Positions 15,324-23,489 of a DNA stretch of 34,904 bases are shown here, in pieces (within the stretch, counting starts at the first letter, position 1; every line of letters starts with the position of its first letter). The notes below the pieces were generated by a model. The model did no database searches. It had not been told where the DNA came from and saw only the letters and a program-made list of their open reading frames with translations. The DNA comes from Paenibacillus tianmuensis. GTDB lineage: Bacteria > Bacillota > Bacilli > Paenibacillales > NBRC-103111. The stretch is taken from positions 1-34,904 of the forward strand of contig NZ_FMTT01000055.1 of assembly GCF_900100345.1 (NCBI RefSeq), read 5' to 3'. A program made the translations under genes and the position numbers.

Positions 15324-16406
15324 ATGATGAAAAAACGAATGATTCGCAGCTTGCTTTCCGTTTCGCTGATTGGATTGGCTTTGACCGGATGCGGCCAAGC
15401 GGGAGGAAACAAAGAGCAGGGCGCTGCGCCGGGAGCGGGCGGCGGGGAGCCGGCCAAGCTGGTCATTTCCACCTGGGGCTTCTCCGAGGACTTCTTCAAG
15501 AAAGAAGTATATGCGCCTTTCGAGAAAGAGCATAACGTGAAGATTGTGCTGGAAATCGGCAACAACGCCGAGCGTCTGAATAAAGTGAAGCAGGGCAGCT
15601 CGAACGTCGATCTGATCTACCTCTCGGACTATTACGCGCAGCAGGGCATCGAAGCGGGGCTGTTCGAGAAGATCGACCGCAGCCGCCTCACGAACCTGAA
15701 GGATATTTATGACATCGCCAAAGCGCCGCTCGGCGAGGACTACGGTCCGGCCTACACGATCGGACAATTCGGTATCGCCTATAACCCGAAAGCGGCGGGC
15801 AAGGAAATCAAATCGTGGAATGATCTGTGGAGCCCCGAGCTGGCGAAGAAGCTGACGCTTCCGAACATTACGTCGACAAGCGGCCCGATGATTCTGGATG
15901 CGGCTTCGACCGTGGCCGGCAGCTCGACGTTCAACGTGGATCAAGCGTTCGAGAAGCTGAAGACGCTGAATAAAAGCGTCGTGAAATACTACGGCCAAAC
16001 GTCGGAGTTCGTGAACATGTTCGCCCAAGGCGAAATCGCCGCCGGACCGATCATGGAAATGTACGTGAAGGATTTGAAGGCCGCCGTGCCGGATACGAAG
16101 TTCGTTACGCCGCAGGAAGGCGCATACGCGATCATGAACACGGTGAACGTCGTGAAGGGCAGCAAAAACAAGCAATTGGCGGAAGACTTCATCAACTGGC
16201 ACCTGAGCAAGGAAGTGCAGGAGAAATCGGCCAAGTCCAAAATCGATTCGCCGGTGAATACGACGCTGCAGCTCAAGCCGGAGGAAGCGCAAGGCATTAC
16301 GTACGGCGCGGATGTGGTGAACAAGCTGCGTAAGCTGGATATGAAGTTCGTCAACCAGAACCTCAAGGGCTGGATCGACCGTTGGAACCGCGAAGTAACG
16401 CAATAA
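15324..16406 (+). CDS. ABC transporter substrate-binding lipoprotein (PotD-like)
   Basis: A lipoprotein of about 360 residues with signal MKKRMIRSLLSVSLIGLALT and lipobox LTGC, then a type II periplasmic-binding fold of the polyamine/iron/thiamine group (LVISTWGFSEDFFKKEVYAP; DLIYLSDYYAQQGIEAGLFE; QFGIAYNPKAAGKEIKSWND). ATG at 15324 is chosen because GGAGG (15310-15314) overlaps the earlier ATG at 15315. It is the first gene of an operon with nucleoside hydrolase, two permeases, ATPase and adenine deaminase, so a purine nucleoside or base is a likelier ligand than a polyamine; this is inferred from context. A hairpin just after it would let it be made in excess over the rest. A TATACT at 15253-15258 may be its -10. 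Confidence 0.88.
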   Translation: MMKKRMIRSLLSVSLIGLALTGCGQAGGNKEQGAAPGAGGGEPAKLVISTWGFSEDFFKKEVYAPFEKEHNVKIVLEIGNNAERLNKVKQGSSNVDLIYLSDYYAQQGIEAGLFEKIDRSRLTNLKDIYDIAKAPLGEDYGPAYTIGQFGIAYNPKAAGKEIKSWNDLWSPELAKKLTLPNITSTSGPMILDAASTVAGSSTFNVDQAFEKLKTLNKSVVKYYGQTSEFVNMFAQGEIAAGPIMEMYVKDLKAAVPDTKFVTPQEGAYAIMNTVNVVKGSKNKQLAEDFINWHLSKEVQEKSAKSKIDSPVNTTLQLKPEEAQGITYGADVVNKLRKLDMKFVNQNLKGWIDRWNREVTQ

Positions 16407-16430
16407 GTAACGCAATAAGTAACGCGATAG
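16395..16430 (+). repeat. Three 12-base tandem repeats across the stop codon
   Basis: GTAACGCAATAA occurs at 16395-16406 and 16407-16418, and as GTAACGCGATAG at 16419-16430. The first copy encodes the last residues and the stop of the binding protein, and the others repeat the stop in frame. It looks like a recent slippage duplication. Confidence 0.9.
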
Positions 16431-16453
16431 CATGACCATAATCGAAACGCTGG

Positions 16454-16490
16454 ACAAGGGTATATGATCCACATGTACCCTTGTTTTCTT
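16454..16490 (+). terminator. Intra-operon terminator or attenuator
   Basis: ACAAGGGTA (16454-16462) is the exact inverted repeat of TACCCTTGT (16476-16484), with tail TTTCTTAT. Lying between the binding-protein gene and the rest of the operon, it should stop part of the transcripts. Confidence 0.75.
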
Positions 16491-16522
16491 ATCGGGAGTA
16501 AGGAAAGGAGCTAACGGAGCGC

Positions 16523-17455
16523 ATGAAACGAAAAGTAATCCTTGATGTCGATACGGGTGTGGACGACGCGTTAGGCATTCTGCTCGCGGTCAAGAGCGGG
16601 CAGTTCGACGTGCTCGGCATTACGACCGTCAATGGCAACGTATCGCTGGATCAAGCGACGGCCAACACCTGCAAAATTCTGCAGCTGCTGGGTGCCGAAG
16701 CTAGCATCCCGGTCATCCGGGGGGCCGACCGGCCCTTGCTGCGTCCCCATTATTTCGAGCACCGGATTCACGGGGCGGACGGCCTCGGCGGGGCGCTGGG
16801 GGACATGGAGGTCCGCCAAGGCGCGGCCGAGGGGTTTGGGCCAGACTACATCATAGACCGCGTGCGTGAAAACCCGGGCGAAGTGACGCTGATTATGACG
16901 GCTCCGCTGACCAATCTAGCGCTCGCGTTGATGAAATACCCCGGCCTTGTAAACGACGTGAAAGAGGTCGTCGTCATGGGCGGTGTCGTCGCGGGCTTCG
17001 GGAACGTGACCCCGACGGCGGAATACAACATGTATGTCGACCCGGAAGCGGCCAAGCTCGTGCTGCGCGCCGGGTTCCCTTCCTTGACGCTTGTCGGGCT
17101 GGATGTGACCCGGCGCGCGCTGCTGAAGGATGAACATATCGCCGCGCTCGGCGATACGCCGATCGGCCGTTACGTGAAGGAGAGCACGGCCGATTACATG
17201 CAGCGCTACGCCGAACGCAACGGCGTCCGCGCCTGCGCGCTGCACGATCCGTTGGCCGTCGGGGTAGCCTTGACCCGCGAGGTGATCACGACGAAGCCCT
17301 ATTACGTCGATGTGGAAACCCGCAGCGAGCTGTGCGACGGCCAGACGGTCTGCGACTTTCAGAACCGGCTCGGACAGCAGCCGAACGTTCAGGTCTGTAC
17401 CGATGTGGACGCGGACGCTTTTCTCCGGCTGTTCGTGCAGACGCTGAGCCGGTAG
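16523..17455 (+). CDS. Nucleoside hydrolase (IunH/RihA family)
   Basis: A 310-residue enzyme that splits the N-glycosidic bond of ribonucleosides to base and ribose. LDVDTGVDDALG (about 7-18) is the calcium-binding DxDxGxDD motif (Asp8, Asp10, Asp14, Asp15), and VVVMGGVVAGFGNVTPTAEY (about 148-167) and HDPLAVG (about 240) complete the metal and ribose site. No signal peptide, so it acts inside the cell. ATG at 16523 has AAAGGAG upstream. With a transporter on either side in the operon, it probably hydrolyses the imported nucleoside. Confidence 0.92.
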   Translation: MKRKVILDVDTGVDDALGILLAVKSGQFDVLGITTVNGNVSLDQATANTCKILQLLGAEASIPVIRGADRPLLRPHYFEHRIHGADGLGGALGDMEVRQGAAEGFGPDYIIDRVRENPGEVTLIMTAPLTNLALALMKYPGLVNDVKEVVVMGGVVAGFGNVTPTAEYNMYVDPEAAKLVLRAGFPSLTLVGLDVTRRALLKDEHIAALGDTPIGRYVKESTADYMQRYAERNGVRACALHDPLAVGVALTREVITTKPYYVDVETRSELCDGQTVCDFQNRLGQQPNVQVCTDVDADAFLRLFVQTLSR

Positions 17456-17485
17456 CCCCCAATCTAGGAACAGGAGAACCGTTCG

Positions 17486-18307
17486 ATGAAGAAATCGTAT
17501 CTGTATTTGCTATTGCTGCCGGGACTGTTGTTTCTGACGGTATTTATGGCGGCTCCGATCCTCATTACGATCGGGTCCACCTTTTTCCAGAAAGGGACGG
17601 TGACGTTCGACGGGTATCTGCACTTCTTCAAGGACCCGTATTTTCTCAAAATTTTGCTGACAACGCTGCAGGTCAGTCTGGTGACGACGGCGATCTGCAT
17701 TCTGCTCGGCTTTCCGGTCGCCTACTATATTTCCCGGCAGAGCCTGAAGAAGAAGAGCGTGCTGCTCGCGCTCGCGATCTTCCCGCTGCTTACCAGCTCG
17801 GTCGTCCGCTCGTTTAGCTGGATGATCGTGCTCGGCAAGAAGGGGCTGTTCAACACGGCGCTGCTCGCGATGGGGATCGTACAGGACCCGCTGGATATTT
17901 TGTATACGCCGACCGCGATGATGATCGGTCTGATCCATCTGTTTCTGCCGCTGATCATCATCACGCTCGTCGGGGTGATGGAGAATATCGACGCCGATCT
18001 GATCAAAGCGGCGGAGAGCCTTGGGGCGTCCCGGTTCACCGCGTTCCGTAAGGTCGTGATCCCGCTCAGCGTGCCCGGTCTCATTATCGGGAGCATTCTC
18101 GTCTTCGTCGGCAGCCTGACCGCGTACACGACTCCGGCGCTGCTCGGCGGGAAACAGCGCGTCATCTCGACGTTCCTGTACCAGAACGCGATCACGCTGA
18201 ACGACTGGTATTCGGCTTCCGTCATCGCGACGATCATGATGGCGATTACGTTCGTGGTCATCAGCCTGATGAACAAACTGGCCAACACTTTAAATCCGAA
18301 GGGGTAG
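17486..18307 (+). CDS. ABC transporter permease (PotB-like)
   Basis: A 273-residue inner-membrane permease with six helices. The cytoplasmic EAA loop is KAAESLGASRFTAFRKVVIP (about 173-192), the contact site for the ATPase. It belongs to the spermidine/putrescine-type branch by likeness to PotB. ATG at 17486 has CAGGAGAA upstream; it begins 30 bases after the hydrolase and ends 5 bases before the second permease. Confidence 0.9.
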   Translation: MKKSYLYLLLLPGLLFLTVFMAAPILITIGSTFFQKGTVTFDGYLHFFKDPYFLKILLTTLQVSLVTTAICILLGFPVAYYISRQSLKKKSVLLALAIFPLLTSSVVRSFSWMIVLGKKGLFNTALLAMGIVQDPLDILYTPTAMMIGLIHLFLPLIIITLVGVMENIDADLIKAAESLGASRFTAFRKVVIPLSVPGLIIGSILVFVGSLTAYTTPALLGGKQRVISTFLYQNAITLNDWYSASVIATIMMAITFVVISLMNKLANTLNPKG

Positions 18308-18312
18308 AAGGG

Positions 18313-19101
18313 ATGAAGGAGAACAACCGGGGCCTCGGCCTGTTTACGCTGCTTGTCTATATCTTTTTGCTCGGTCCGCTGGTCATTATCGCCTTCGCTT
18401 CGTTCGAGCCGGGAACGGTGCTGAAATTTCCGCCGCAGGGCTTTTCGCTCAAGTGGTACGAGAAAATCTTCGAAGTGGAAATGTTCATGAGCACGTTCAA
18501 AACGTCGATCGTCGTCTCGATACTGGGCAACCTGTTCGCGCTCTTGCTTGGCGTGCCTGCGGCCTATGCGCTCAGCCGCTTCGATTTCAAGGGGAAAGAC
18601 GCCCTGAACAACTTCTTTATTTCCCCTATACTCATCCCGGGCATCGTGCTCGGGTTTACGATGCTGAAGTATCTGATCGTCACATACCATCTGCCGATCT
18701 ATACGGCGCTGCTCATCGGTCATACGGTCATCATGCTTCCGTTCATTATTCGCGTCATCGCCTCCAGCTTGTCGAACTTCGACTTCGCCATCGAAGAGGC
18801 TGCGCTTAGTCTCGGCGCCGGACGGCTCGGGACGTTCTTCAAGGTCGTCCTCCCGAACATCAAGTCGGGGATTATCGCGGCGATTCTGATCGCTTTTCTG
18901 GAGTCGTTCAACAATGTGGACATTTCCGTCTTTATGACGGGCCCGGGCATCAGCACGCTGCCGATTCAGATGCTGACCTACGTGGAAAATTATTTCGATC
19001 CGACCATCGCCGCCATTTCCGTACTGCTCATGCTGTTCACGGCGGTGTTTATGTTCCTGATCGAAAGGCTGATGGGCCTTTCTTACTTTACCAAACGATA
19101 A
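18313..19101 (+). CDS. ABC transporter permease (PotC-like)
   Basis: The 262-residue second permease, six helices, with EAA loop EEAALSLGAGRLGTFFKVVL (about 157-176). It pairs with the preceding permease to form the channel. ATG at 18313 follows AAGGGGTAGAAGGG, which overlaps the end of the first permease gene. Confidence 0.9.
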   Translation: MKENNRGLGLFTLLVYIFLLGPLVIIAFASFEPGTVLKFPPQGFSLKWYEKIFEVEMFMSTFKTSIVVSILGNLFALLLGVPAAYALSRFDFKGKDALNNFFISPILIPGIVLGFTMLKYLIVTYHLPIYTALLIGHTVIMLPFIIRVIASSLSNFDFAIEEAALSLGAGRLGTFFKVVLPNIKSGIIAAILIAFLESFNNVDISVFMTGPGISTLPIQMLTYVENYFDPTIAAISVLLMLFTAVFMFLIERLMGLSYFTKR

Positions 19102-19116
19102 CGGAGGCTCGTACTC

Positions 19117-20178
19117 ATGGCATTGCTATCCTTGGAAAATGTGTCGGTCGCCTATGATCACCAATATATTCTGCAAAACTTCAACCTAACGGTCGAGAAG
19201 GGGCAGCTCATTTCCCTGCTCGGCCCAAGCGGCTGCGGCAAAACGACGACGCTGCGGCTCATCGCGGGTTTCCTCGAAGCCAAAGATGGCAAATTCATGC
19301 TGAACGGCAAAGATTACACGCGGGTACCGGTCAACAAGCGGAACTTCGGGTTCGTGTTCCAGAGCTACGCGCTGTTCCCGCATCTGTCCGTCTACGATAA
19401 CGTCGCCTTCGGCCTCCGCTTGCGGAAGGTGCCGGAAGCCGAGATCAAGCAGCGCGTGCTTCGCATCCTGGAGGTCGTGAGCCTGACGGGCTTCGAGCAG
19501 CGGTTCCCCAAAGCGCTGTCCGGCGGGCAGAAGCAGCGGGTCGCCATCGCCCGCGCGCTCGTCATCGAACCGGACCTACTGCTGTTCGACGAGCCGCTCA
19601 GCAACCTGGACGCGAACCTGCGCGTGAATATGCGCGTCGAAATCCGCCGCATTCAGCAGGAGCTCGGCATTACAACCGTCTACGTCTCGCACGATCAGGA
19701 GGAATGCTTCTCCATCTCCGACCGCGTCGCGATCATGAACAAAGGCATTATCGAGCAGTTGGACCGACCTTCGACGATCTACAAATATCCGAAAACCGAA
19801 TTCGTTGCCCGGTTCATCGGCTTCAACAACTTCATCGCGTTCGAGGAACGCCGAGAAACCGGCGACGGTATCGAGCTGAAGGTGAAGGGATATACGTTCC
19901 ATGCCGCCAGACAGCCCGGTGCGGAAGGAACCGCGGGCCGGAAGGGCGCGATTCGCCCGGACGATATGCAGCTCGGCACCGCGGAGGAGATCGGACACGG
20001 GCCGAACCGGGTGAAGGGCAGCGTCAAGGTAAGCACGTTTTTGGGCAGAAGCTACCAGTACGTCGTGGAGACGGAGCTGGGGGATTTTACGGTCAACAAG
20101 GAAATGGAAGTCCCTTACAACAGCGGGCAAGAGGTGCATTTGCTGTTCCCTGCGGACAGATTGGTTCTGGTAGACTAA
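19117..20178 (+). CDS. ABC transporter ATPase (PotA-like)
   Basis: A 353-residue ATPase of the carbohydrate/polyamine importer group. Walker A is GPSGCGKTTT (about 37-46), the Q-loop is FVFQSYALFPH, the signature LSGGQKQRVAIARAL (about 133), Walker B LLLFDEPLSNLD (about 153) and the switch His is in YVSHDQEE. A C-terminal TOBE-like domain (about 235-353) probably senses substrate or regulators. Spacing to the neighbours is 15 and 21 bases, so it is in the same operon. Confidence 0.93.
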   Translation: MALLSLENVSVAYDHQYILQNFNLTVEKGQLISLLGPSGCGKTTTLRLIAGFLEAKDGKFMLNGKDYTRVPVNKRNFGFVFQSYALFPHLSVYDNVAFGLRLRKVPEAEIKQRVLRILEVVSLTGFEQRFPKALSGGQKQRVAIARALVIEPDLLLFDEPLSNLDANLRVNMRVEIRRIQQELGITTVYVSHDQEECFSISDRVAIMNKGIIEQLDRPSTIYKYPKTEFVARFIGFNNFIAFEERRETGDGIELKVKGYTFHAARQPGAEGTAGRKGAIRPDDMQLGTAEEIGHGPNRVKGSVKVSTFLGRSYQYVVETELGDFTVNKEMEVPYNSGQEVHLLFPADRLVLVD

Positions 20179-20199
20179 CGACTTGGAGGTACCGGCATC

Positions 20200-21915
20200 A
20201 TGCGAGTGGATTTACTGATCGAGAAGGTACACGTATATAACAGCTATTTTAAAAGGTTCGTTCAAGGCAACGTCGCCGTCTTGGACGGAGCGTTCCTCTA
20301 TATCGGCGGGCGCGGGACGGAGACGTTCGAAGCTGCCGAGATCGTGGACGGTCAAGGCCGTTACATGATCCCCGGTCTGGTCGACATTCATCTGCACATC
20401 GAGAGCACGATGATCACGCCGGAGACGTTCTCGTATGGGCTGATCCGCAGCGGCGTGACGACCATCGTGCCTGAGCCGCATGAGATAGCGAACGTTTTCG
20501 GCCTGAACGGCGTGAAGCAGATGATTGAAGCGAGCCGCGACTGCGTGGTGGACATGTTCTACGCGATTCCGAGCTCGGTTCCGGCCACGTCGATGGAATC
20601 GACCGGCGGCACGATCGAGATCGAGGATATGGACGAGCTGCTGCGTACGGAAGACATCATTTGTCTCGGCGAAATCATGAACTACGTCGACATCATCACG
20701 GACCCGGATTGCAAAACAAACCGGATTCTGGCGCATATCCGCAAGCATTATCCGAAGCTCGTCATTGAGGGGCATGTTCCGAAGCTGCTCGATCTGGATC
20801 TGCACCGGGTCATCTATGCCGGGGTCGATTCGGACCACACGCATCAGACGATCGAAGGGATGGAAGCGCGTATCGGCGCGGGGATGTTCATCGAGATTCA
20901 GGAAAAATCGATGACAGACGAAGTCATGAACTATTTGATCCAGAACGACGTCTCCGAGCACTTCTGCTTCGTCACGGACGACGTCATGGCCGATTCGTTC
21001 CAACGGCGCGGCCATCTGGACCATATCGTCCGCAAAGCGATTCGTATGGGCATGACGCCGGAGAAGGCGATCTACGCCGCGACGTTTACCCCGGCGCGCC
21101 GGATGCGGATGCATGACCGTGGCGCCATCGCCCCCGGCAAAATCGGCGACTTCGTGCTGCTGTCGGACCTGCGGGAGCTGACGATCGATCAAGTGTACAA
21201 GCAGGGCCGCAAGGTGTACGACGTGCGCGAGGCGTATGTTCCGAAGGAACACGGCCATGCGTTCCCGGCGCACTACTACCATAGCGTACAATTGCCTCTG
21301 CTGACGGAAGCGGACTTTGTCGTGCGCCCGGACGGCGCGACGGACGGCCGCCATGCGTGCCGCGTGATGCTGGTCAAGGACGGCTCCACCTTCACGGAGG
21401 ATGCGCGTGGTGAGGTCGAGGTCCGGGACGGCGAGCTCCGTTGGCAGGAAAGCCCGTATGCGCTCATCGCGACGTTCGAGCGGTACGGCAAGAACGGGAA
21501 CCGGGCGTACGGCTTGATCGGCGGTGATACGATTCAGCGCGGCGCGGTGGCGACGACGTATTCGCACGACAATCACAATCTGCTTGTGGTTGGGCATAAC
21601 CCGGCCGATATGGCGCTTGCGGCTAACGAAGTGATCCGCGGCCAAGGCGGCTTCTGCGTCGTGGAAGCGGGCCAGGTGCTGGCGCATCTGCCGCTGCCGG
21701 TCGGCGGCATCCTGACCGAAGCGCCGCTCGACGAGACGGCGAAGGAAGTGGAGAAGCTGCGTAAAGCGATGGAGTCGCTCGGGTACAAGCACTACAACCC
21801 GATCATGTCGATCAGCACGCACACGCTCCCGGTCAGCCCGGCGCTCAAAATTACCGACCTGGGCCTGATCGACGTGAACGCGGGCAAGGTCGTGCCGCTG
21901 CTGGTCGAGGCGTAG
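20200..21915 (+). CDS. Adenine deaminase family enzyme
   Basis: A 571-residue amidohydrolase of the AdeC type, which turns adenine into hypoxanthine. The metal motif is GLVDIHLHIEST (about 62-73), followed by TTIVPEPHEIANVFG. The later metal and substrate motifs are present in variant form: IEGHVPKL, GVDSDHTHQTIEG and VTDDVMADSFQRRGH. The AdeC-specific C-terminal domain has ATTYSHDNHNLLVVG (about 449-463). Start ATG 20200 follows TTGGAGGT. As last gene of the transporter-hydrolase operon it would process the released base. The altered EGHVP in place of the usual GHAP leaves room for a different purine substrate. Confidence 0.85.
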   Translation: MRVDLLIEKVHVYNSYFKRFVQGNVAVLDGAFLYIGGRGTETFEAAEIVDGQGRYMIPGLVDIHLHIESTMITPETFSYGLIRSGVTTIVPEPHEIANVFGLNGVKQMIEASRDCVVDMFYAIPSSVPATSMESTGGTIEIEDMDELLRTEDIICLGEIMNYVDIITDPDCKTNRILAHIRKHYPKLVIEGHVPKLLDLDLHRVIYAGVDSDHTHQTIEGMEARIGAGMFIEIQEKSMTDEVMNYLIQNDVSEHFCFVTDDVMADSFQRRGHLDHIVRKAIRMGMTPEKAIYAATFTPARRMRMHDRGAIAPGKIGDFVLLSDLRELTIDQVYKQGRKVYDVREAYVPKEHGHAFPAHYYHSVQLPLLTEADFVVRPDGATDGRHACRVMLVKDGSTFTEDARGEVEVRDGELRWQESPYALIATFERYGKNGNRAYGLIGGDTIQRGAVATTYSHDNHNLLVVGHNPADMALAANEVIRGQGGFCVVEAGQVLAHLPLPVGGILTEAPLDETAKEVEKLRKAMESLGYKHYNPIMSISTHTLPVSPALKITDLGLIDVNAGKVVPLLVEA

Positions 21916-21941
21916 CTGCCGACATTTTGAAATAAGACGAC

Positions 21942-21981
21942 AAACGGCCCTTGCCGCCAAGATGCGGGCAAGAGGCCGTTT
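21942..21981. terminator. Bidirectional terminator at the operon end
   Basis: AAACGGCC (21942-21949) pairs with GGCCGTTT (21974-21981), with an inner CTTGCC/GGCAAG stem. It lies between the stop of adenine deaminase and the stop of the convergent small membrane protein. Confidence 0.8.
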
Positions 21982-22205
21982 CACTTGATGAAGGTAAACA
22001 AAATGGGGATCGTGATGAAAGCCGCTATCCCTATAGGGACCGGGATGACCCGTTTGGTGATACCCATTTTATCGAGCGGATATTCCAGCACCATGACTAA
22101 ACAAGCGGCTAAAACGATTTTCCAAGCATCGGGAATCGTCAAGGCCCACACGAAACGCATGACGCACATAAAAATTCCGAAGCTCAAAGGATATTTAAGA
22201 CTCAA
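21981..22205 (-). CDS. Small membrane protein of unknown function
   Basis: About 74 residues with two hydrophobic segments (around FGIFMCVMRFVWALTI and IPVPIGIAAFITIPILFTFI) joined by a short basic loop. The open frame extends to GTG at 22268, but that extension is polar and lacks a ribosome-binding site. TTG at 22205 has AAGGGGG nine bases upstream and is preferred, with GTG at 22211 as another option. Convergent with the purine operon. I do not recognise a family. Confidence 0.55.
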   Translation of the reverse strand: MSLKYPLSFGIFMCVMRFVWALTIPDAWKIVLAACLVMVLEYPLDKMGITKRVIPVPIGIAAFITIPILFTFIK

Positions 22206-22264
22206 TGCCACCGTCCCCCTTCGTCTCTGACTCCAGTTGGAACGAGCCTGATCCCTGTAATTTA

Positions 22265-22876
22265 TCACCTATGACTGGTATCCGGCAGAGTTTTCTTTAA
22301 CACAGCATGTAATTTAGCATTCTCTCTCAACAAACTTGCATTCTCTTCCAATAACTTTTGTACGTCGGGGAAATCCTTGCCAGAAACCCAGCCATCCAAA
22401 TCGTCTCTTCCTTTATACTCTTTCAATTTTTCATGAATAACCCACCTAACGTGCCATTCCTCTTCAATATGAAATATGGGCACTTCTTCCATTGCGGATT
22501 GCTTAAACTCTTGGAACTTCTGATAGTCTGCCACTACTACAAAGTCGTATGGCTTTTGTCTTAATGCTTCATCTGTTAAAACAAGTGCGAATCTTGGTTT
22601 ACCTAGTTCGCCGGCATAATCATATTCCCAATGCGTATAACTCTTCGATTCATCGGGAAGCATTGTTCCATAGATTCCTCCGAGAATGAGGATATATACA
22701 TCGGATTCATCGATCCATCTCTTAATCGTTTCCATTGGACTTTCCATAAAGAATGGCTCTATTCCAATTCCAGCAGGAATGTGACCAGCTTTAAGTATAG
22801 CTTCTACAGCGGCTTGACGTTCTGCAACCAGGTCAGCAAAAGTAGACGATATGAAGACTTGTAATTTTTTTCTCAT
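22265..22876 (-). CDS. DUF4062 protein with C-terminal coiled coil
   Basis: A 203-residue protein with a DUF4062 domain at the N-terminus. VFISSTFADLVAERQAAVEA (about 7-26) is the family hallmark, followed by VYILILGGIYGTMLPDES and THWEYDYAGELGKP. The fold is related to TIR-like domains and usually caps large NTPases or signalling proteins of defence type. Here it stands alone, followed only by a heptad-like helix LLEENASLLRENAKLHAVLK (about 174-193). ATG at 22876 follows AGGTGACCC, and a good promoter lies upstream. It opens the A+T-rich accessory part of the window. The role is unknown; signalling or defence is inferred from the family. Confidence 0.8.
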   Translation of the reverse strand: MRKKLQVFISSTFADLVAERQAAVEAILKAGHIPAGIGIEPFFMESPMETIKRWIDESDVYILILGGIYGTMLPDESKSYTHWEYDYAGELGKPRFALVLTDEALRQKPYDFVVVADYQKFQEFKQSAMEEVPIFHIEEEWHVRWVIHEKLKEYKGRDDLDGWVSGKDFPDVQKLLEENASLLRENAKLHAVLKKTLPDTSHR

Positions 22877-22907
22877 GGGTCACCTATATTCAACGAAATT
22901 AATATAA

Positions 22908-22937
22908 ATCATACCGTCGGCTCACTTTATTTGTCAA
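22908..22937 (-). promoter_or_regulatory. Promoter of the DUF4062 gene
   Basis: On the minus strand: TTGACA (22937-22932), 18 bases, TATGAT (22913-22908), 31 bases before the ATG. Confidence 0.75.
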
Positions 22938-22968
22938 TTTTGGCCCTGGGTCTTCTTTCAGCAGTTTC

Positions 22969-23079
22969 TCATTTTCTTTTATTTCTTCTATTAATTAAGA
23001 AAATAAGAGCAACAATCAATACAAGTAGTAACAGGAAAAAAATAATATGTATTGGTGAATAAGCTACACCGCTCACCAT
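22969..23079 (-). CDS. 36-residue single-helix membrane peptide, copy 1
   Basis: ATG at 23079 behind AGGTGAT (or GTG at 23076) encodes MVSGVAYSPIHIIFFLLLLV and on through a hydrophobic helix to the basic end INRRNKRK. The likely topology is short outside N-terminus, one helix, positively charged inside tail. It is too short for usual ORF cut-offs but is supported by the paralogue 410 bases away, in which helix and basic tail are kept despite nucleotide changes. A 15-base palindrome ATTGATGACATCAAT lies upstream (23099-23113). Function unknown: small membrane toxin, holin-like or sporulation peptide are all possible. Confidence 0.65.
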   Translation of the reverse strand: MVSGVAYSPIHIIFFLLLLVLIVALIFLINRRNKRK

Positions 23080-23151
23080 ATCACCTGCCTTTACAATTAT
23101 TGATGACATCAATAGGGAAATACATGCGTTCCACTGCTTCCCACATTCATG

Positions 23152-23250
23152 TTAATTCGTTTTGCTTGAATGATGAAGCTCTTTTAAACAATATTCCGGC
23201 GATAGCGACTCGCTGAAAAGCTTCGTTCTAAGCAGTTGTGTTGCCTTCAT
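23152..23250 (-). CDS. Putative 32-residue small ORF
   Basis: ATG at 23250, four bases after GGAGG, opens a polar frame (MKATQLLRTKLFSESLSPEY...) ending at 23152 between the two membrane-peptide genes. Start-site spacing is short and no family is recognised, so it may be the remnant of a longer gene. Confidence 0.3.
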   Translation of the reverse strand: MKATQLLRTKLFSESLSPEYCLKELHHSSKTN

Positions 23251-23295
23251 CGAACCTCCGTTTTGTGTTCATTCCCCGCAATTTACCTATACCAA

Positions 23296-23322
23296 AAAGC
23301 ATCCTGATCGCCAGAATGCTTT
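23296..23322 (-). terminator. Terminator after membrane-peptide copy 2
   Basis: AAAGCATCCTG (23296-23306) pairs with CAGAATGCTTT (23312-23322) with one mismatch. On the minus strand the stem runs into TTTTT. Confidence 0.75.
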
Positions 23323-23378
23323 ATACCGAAATTTACAATTCAAGATGTTTGGCTCTAGATTTTCTTTTCAATAGTTTC

Positions 23379-23489
23379 TCATTTTCTTTTTTTTCTTCTA
23401 ATAATTAAGAAAATAAGAGCAATAATCAATACAATTAGCAAAAGGAAAAAAATAGTATGTATTGGTGAAAAAGCTCCGCCTCCCACCAT
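23379..23489 (-). CDS. 36-residue single-helix membrane peptide, copy 2
   Basis: Same layout as copy 1: MVGGGAFSPIHTIFFLLLIV, the rest of the helix, then IIRRKKRK. About eleven codons differ from copy 1, several synonymously; SPIH, the helix length and the RR..KRK end are unchanged. The shared AGGTGATATGGTG before both genes contains ribosome-binding site and start. It has its own terminator downstream, so the two copies may be made separately. Confidence 0.65.
   Translation of the reverse strand: MVGGGAFSPIHTIFFLLLIVLIIALIFLIIRRKKRK

Noticed and set aside
20212..21984. 590-codon open frame opposite adenine deaminase, with other long antisense frames at 15279-16472 and 2008-2946
   Set aside because: Arg/His-rich shadow translations of real genes with no family signature and no start signals.
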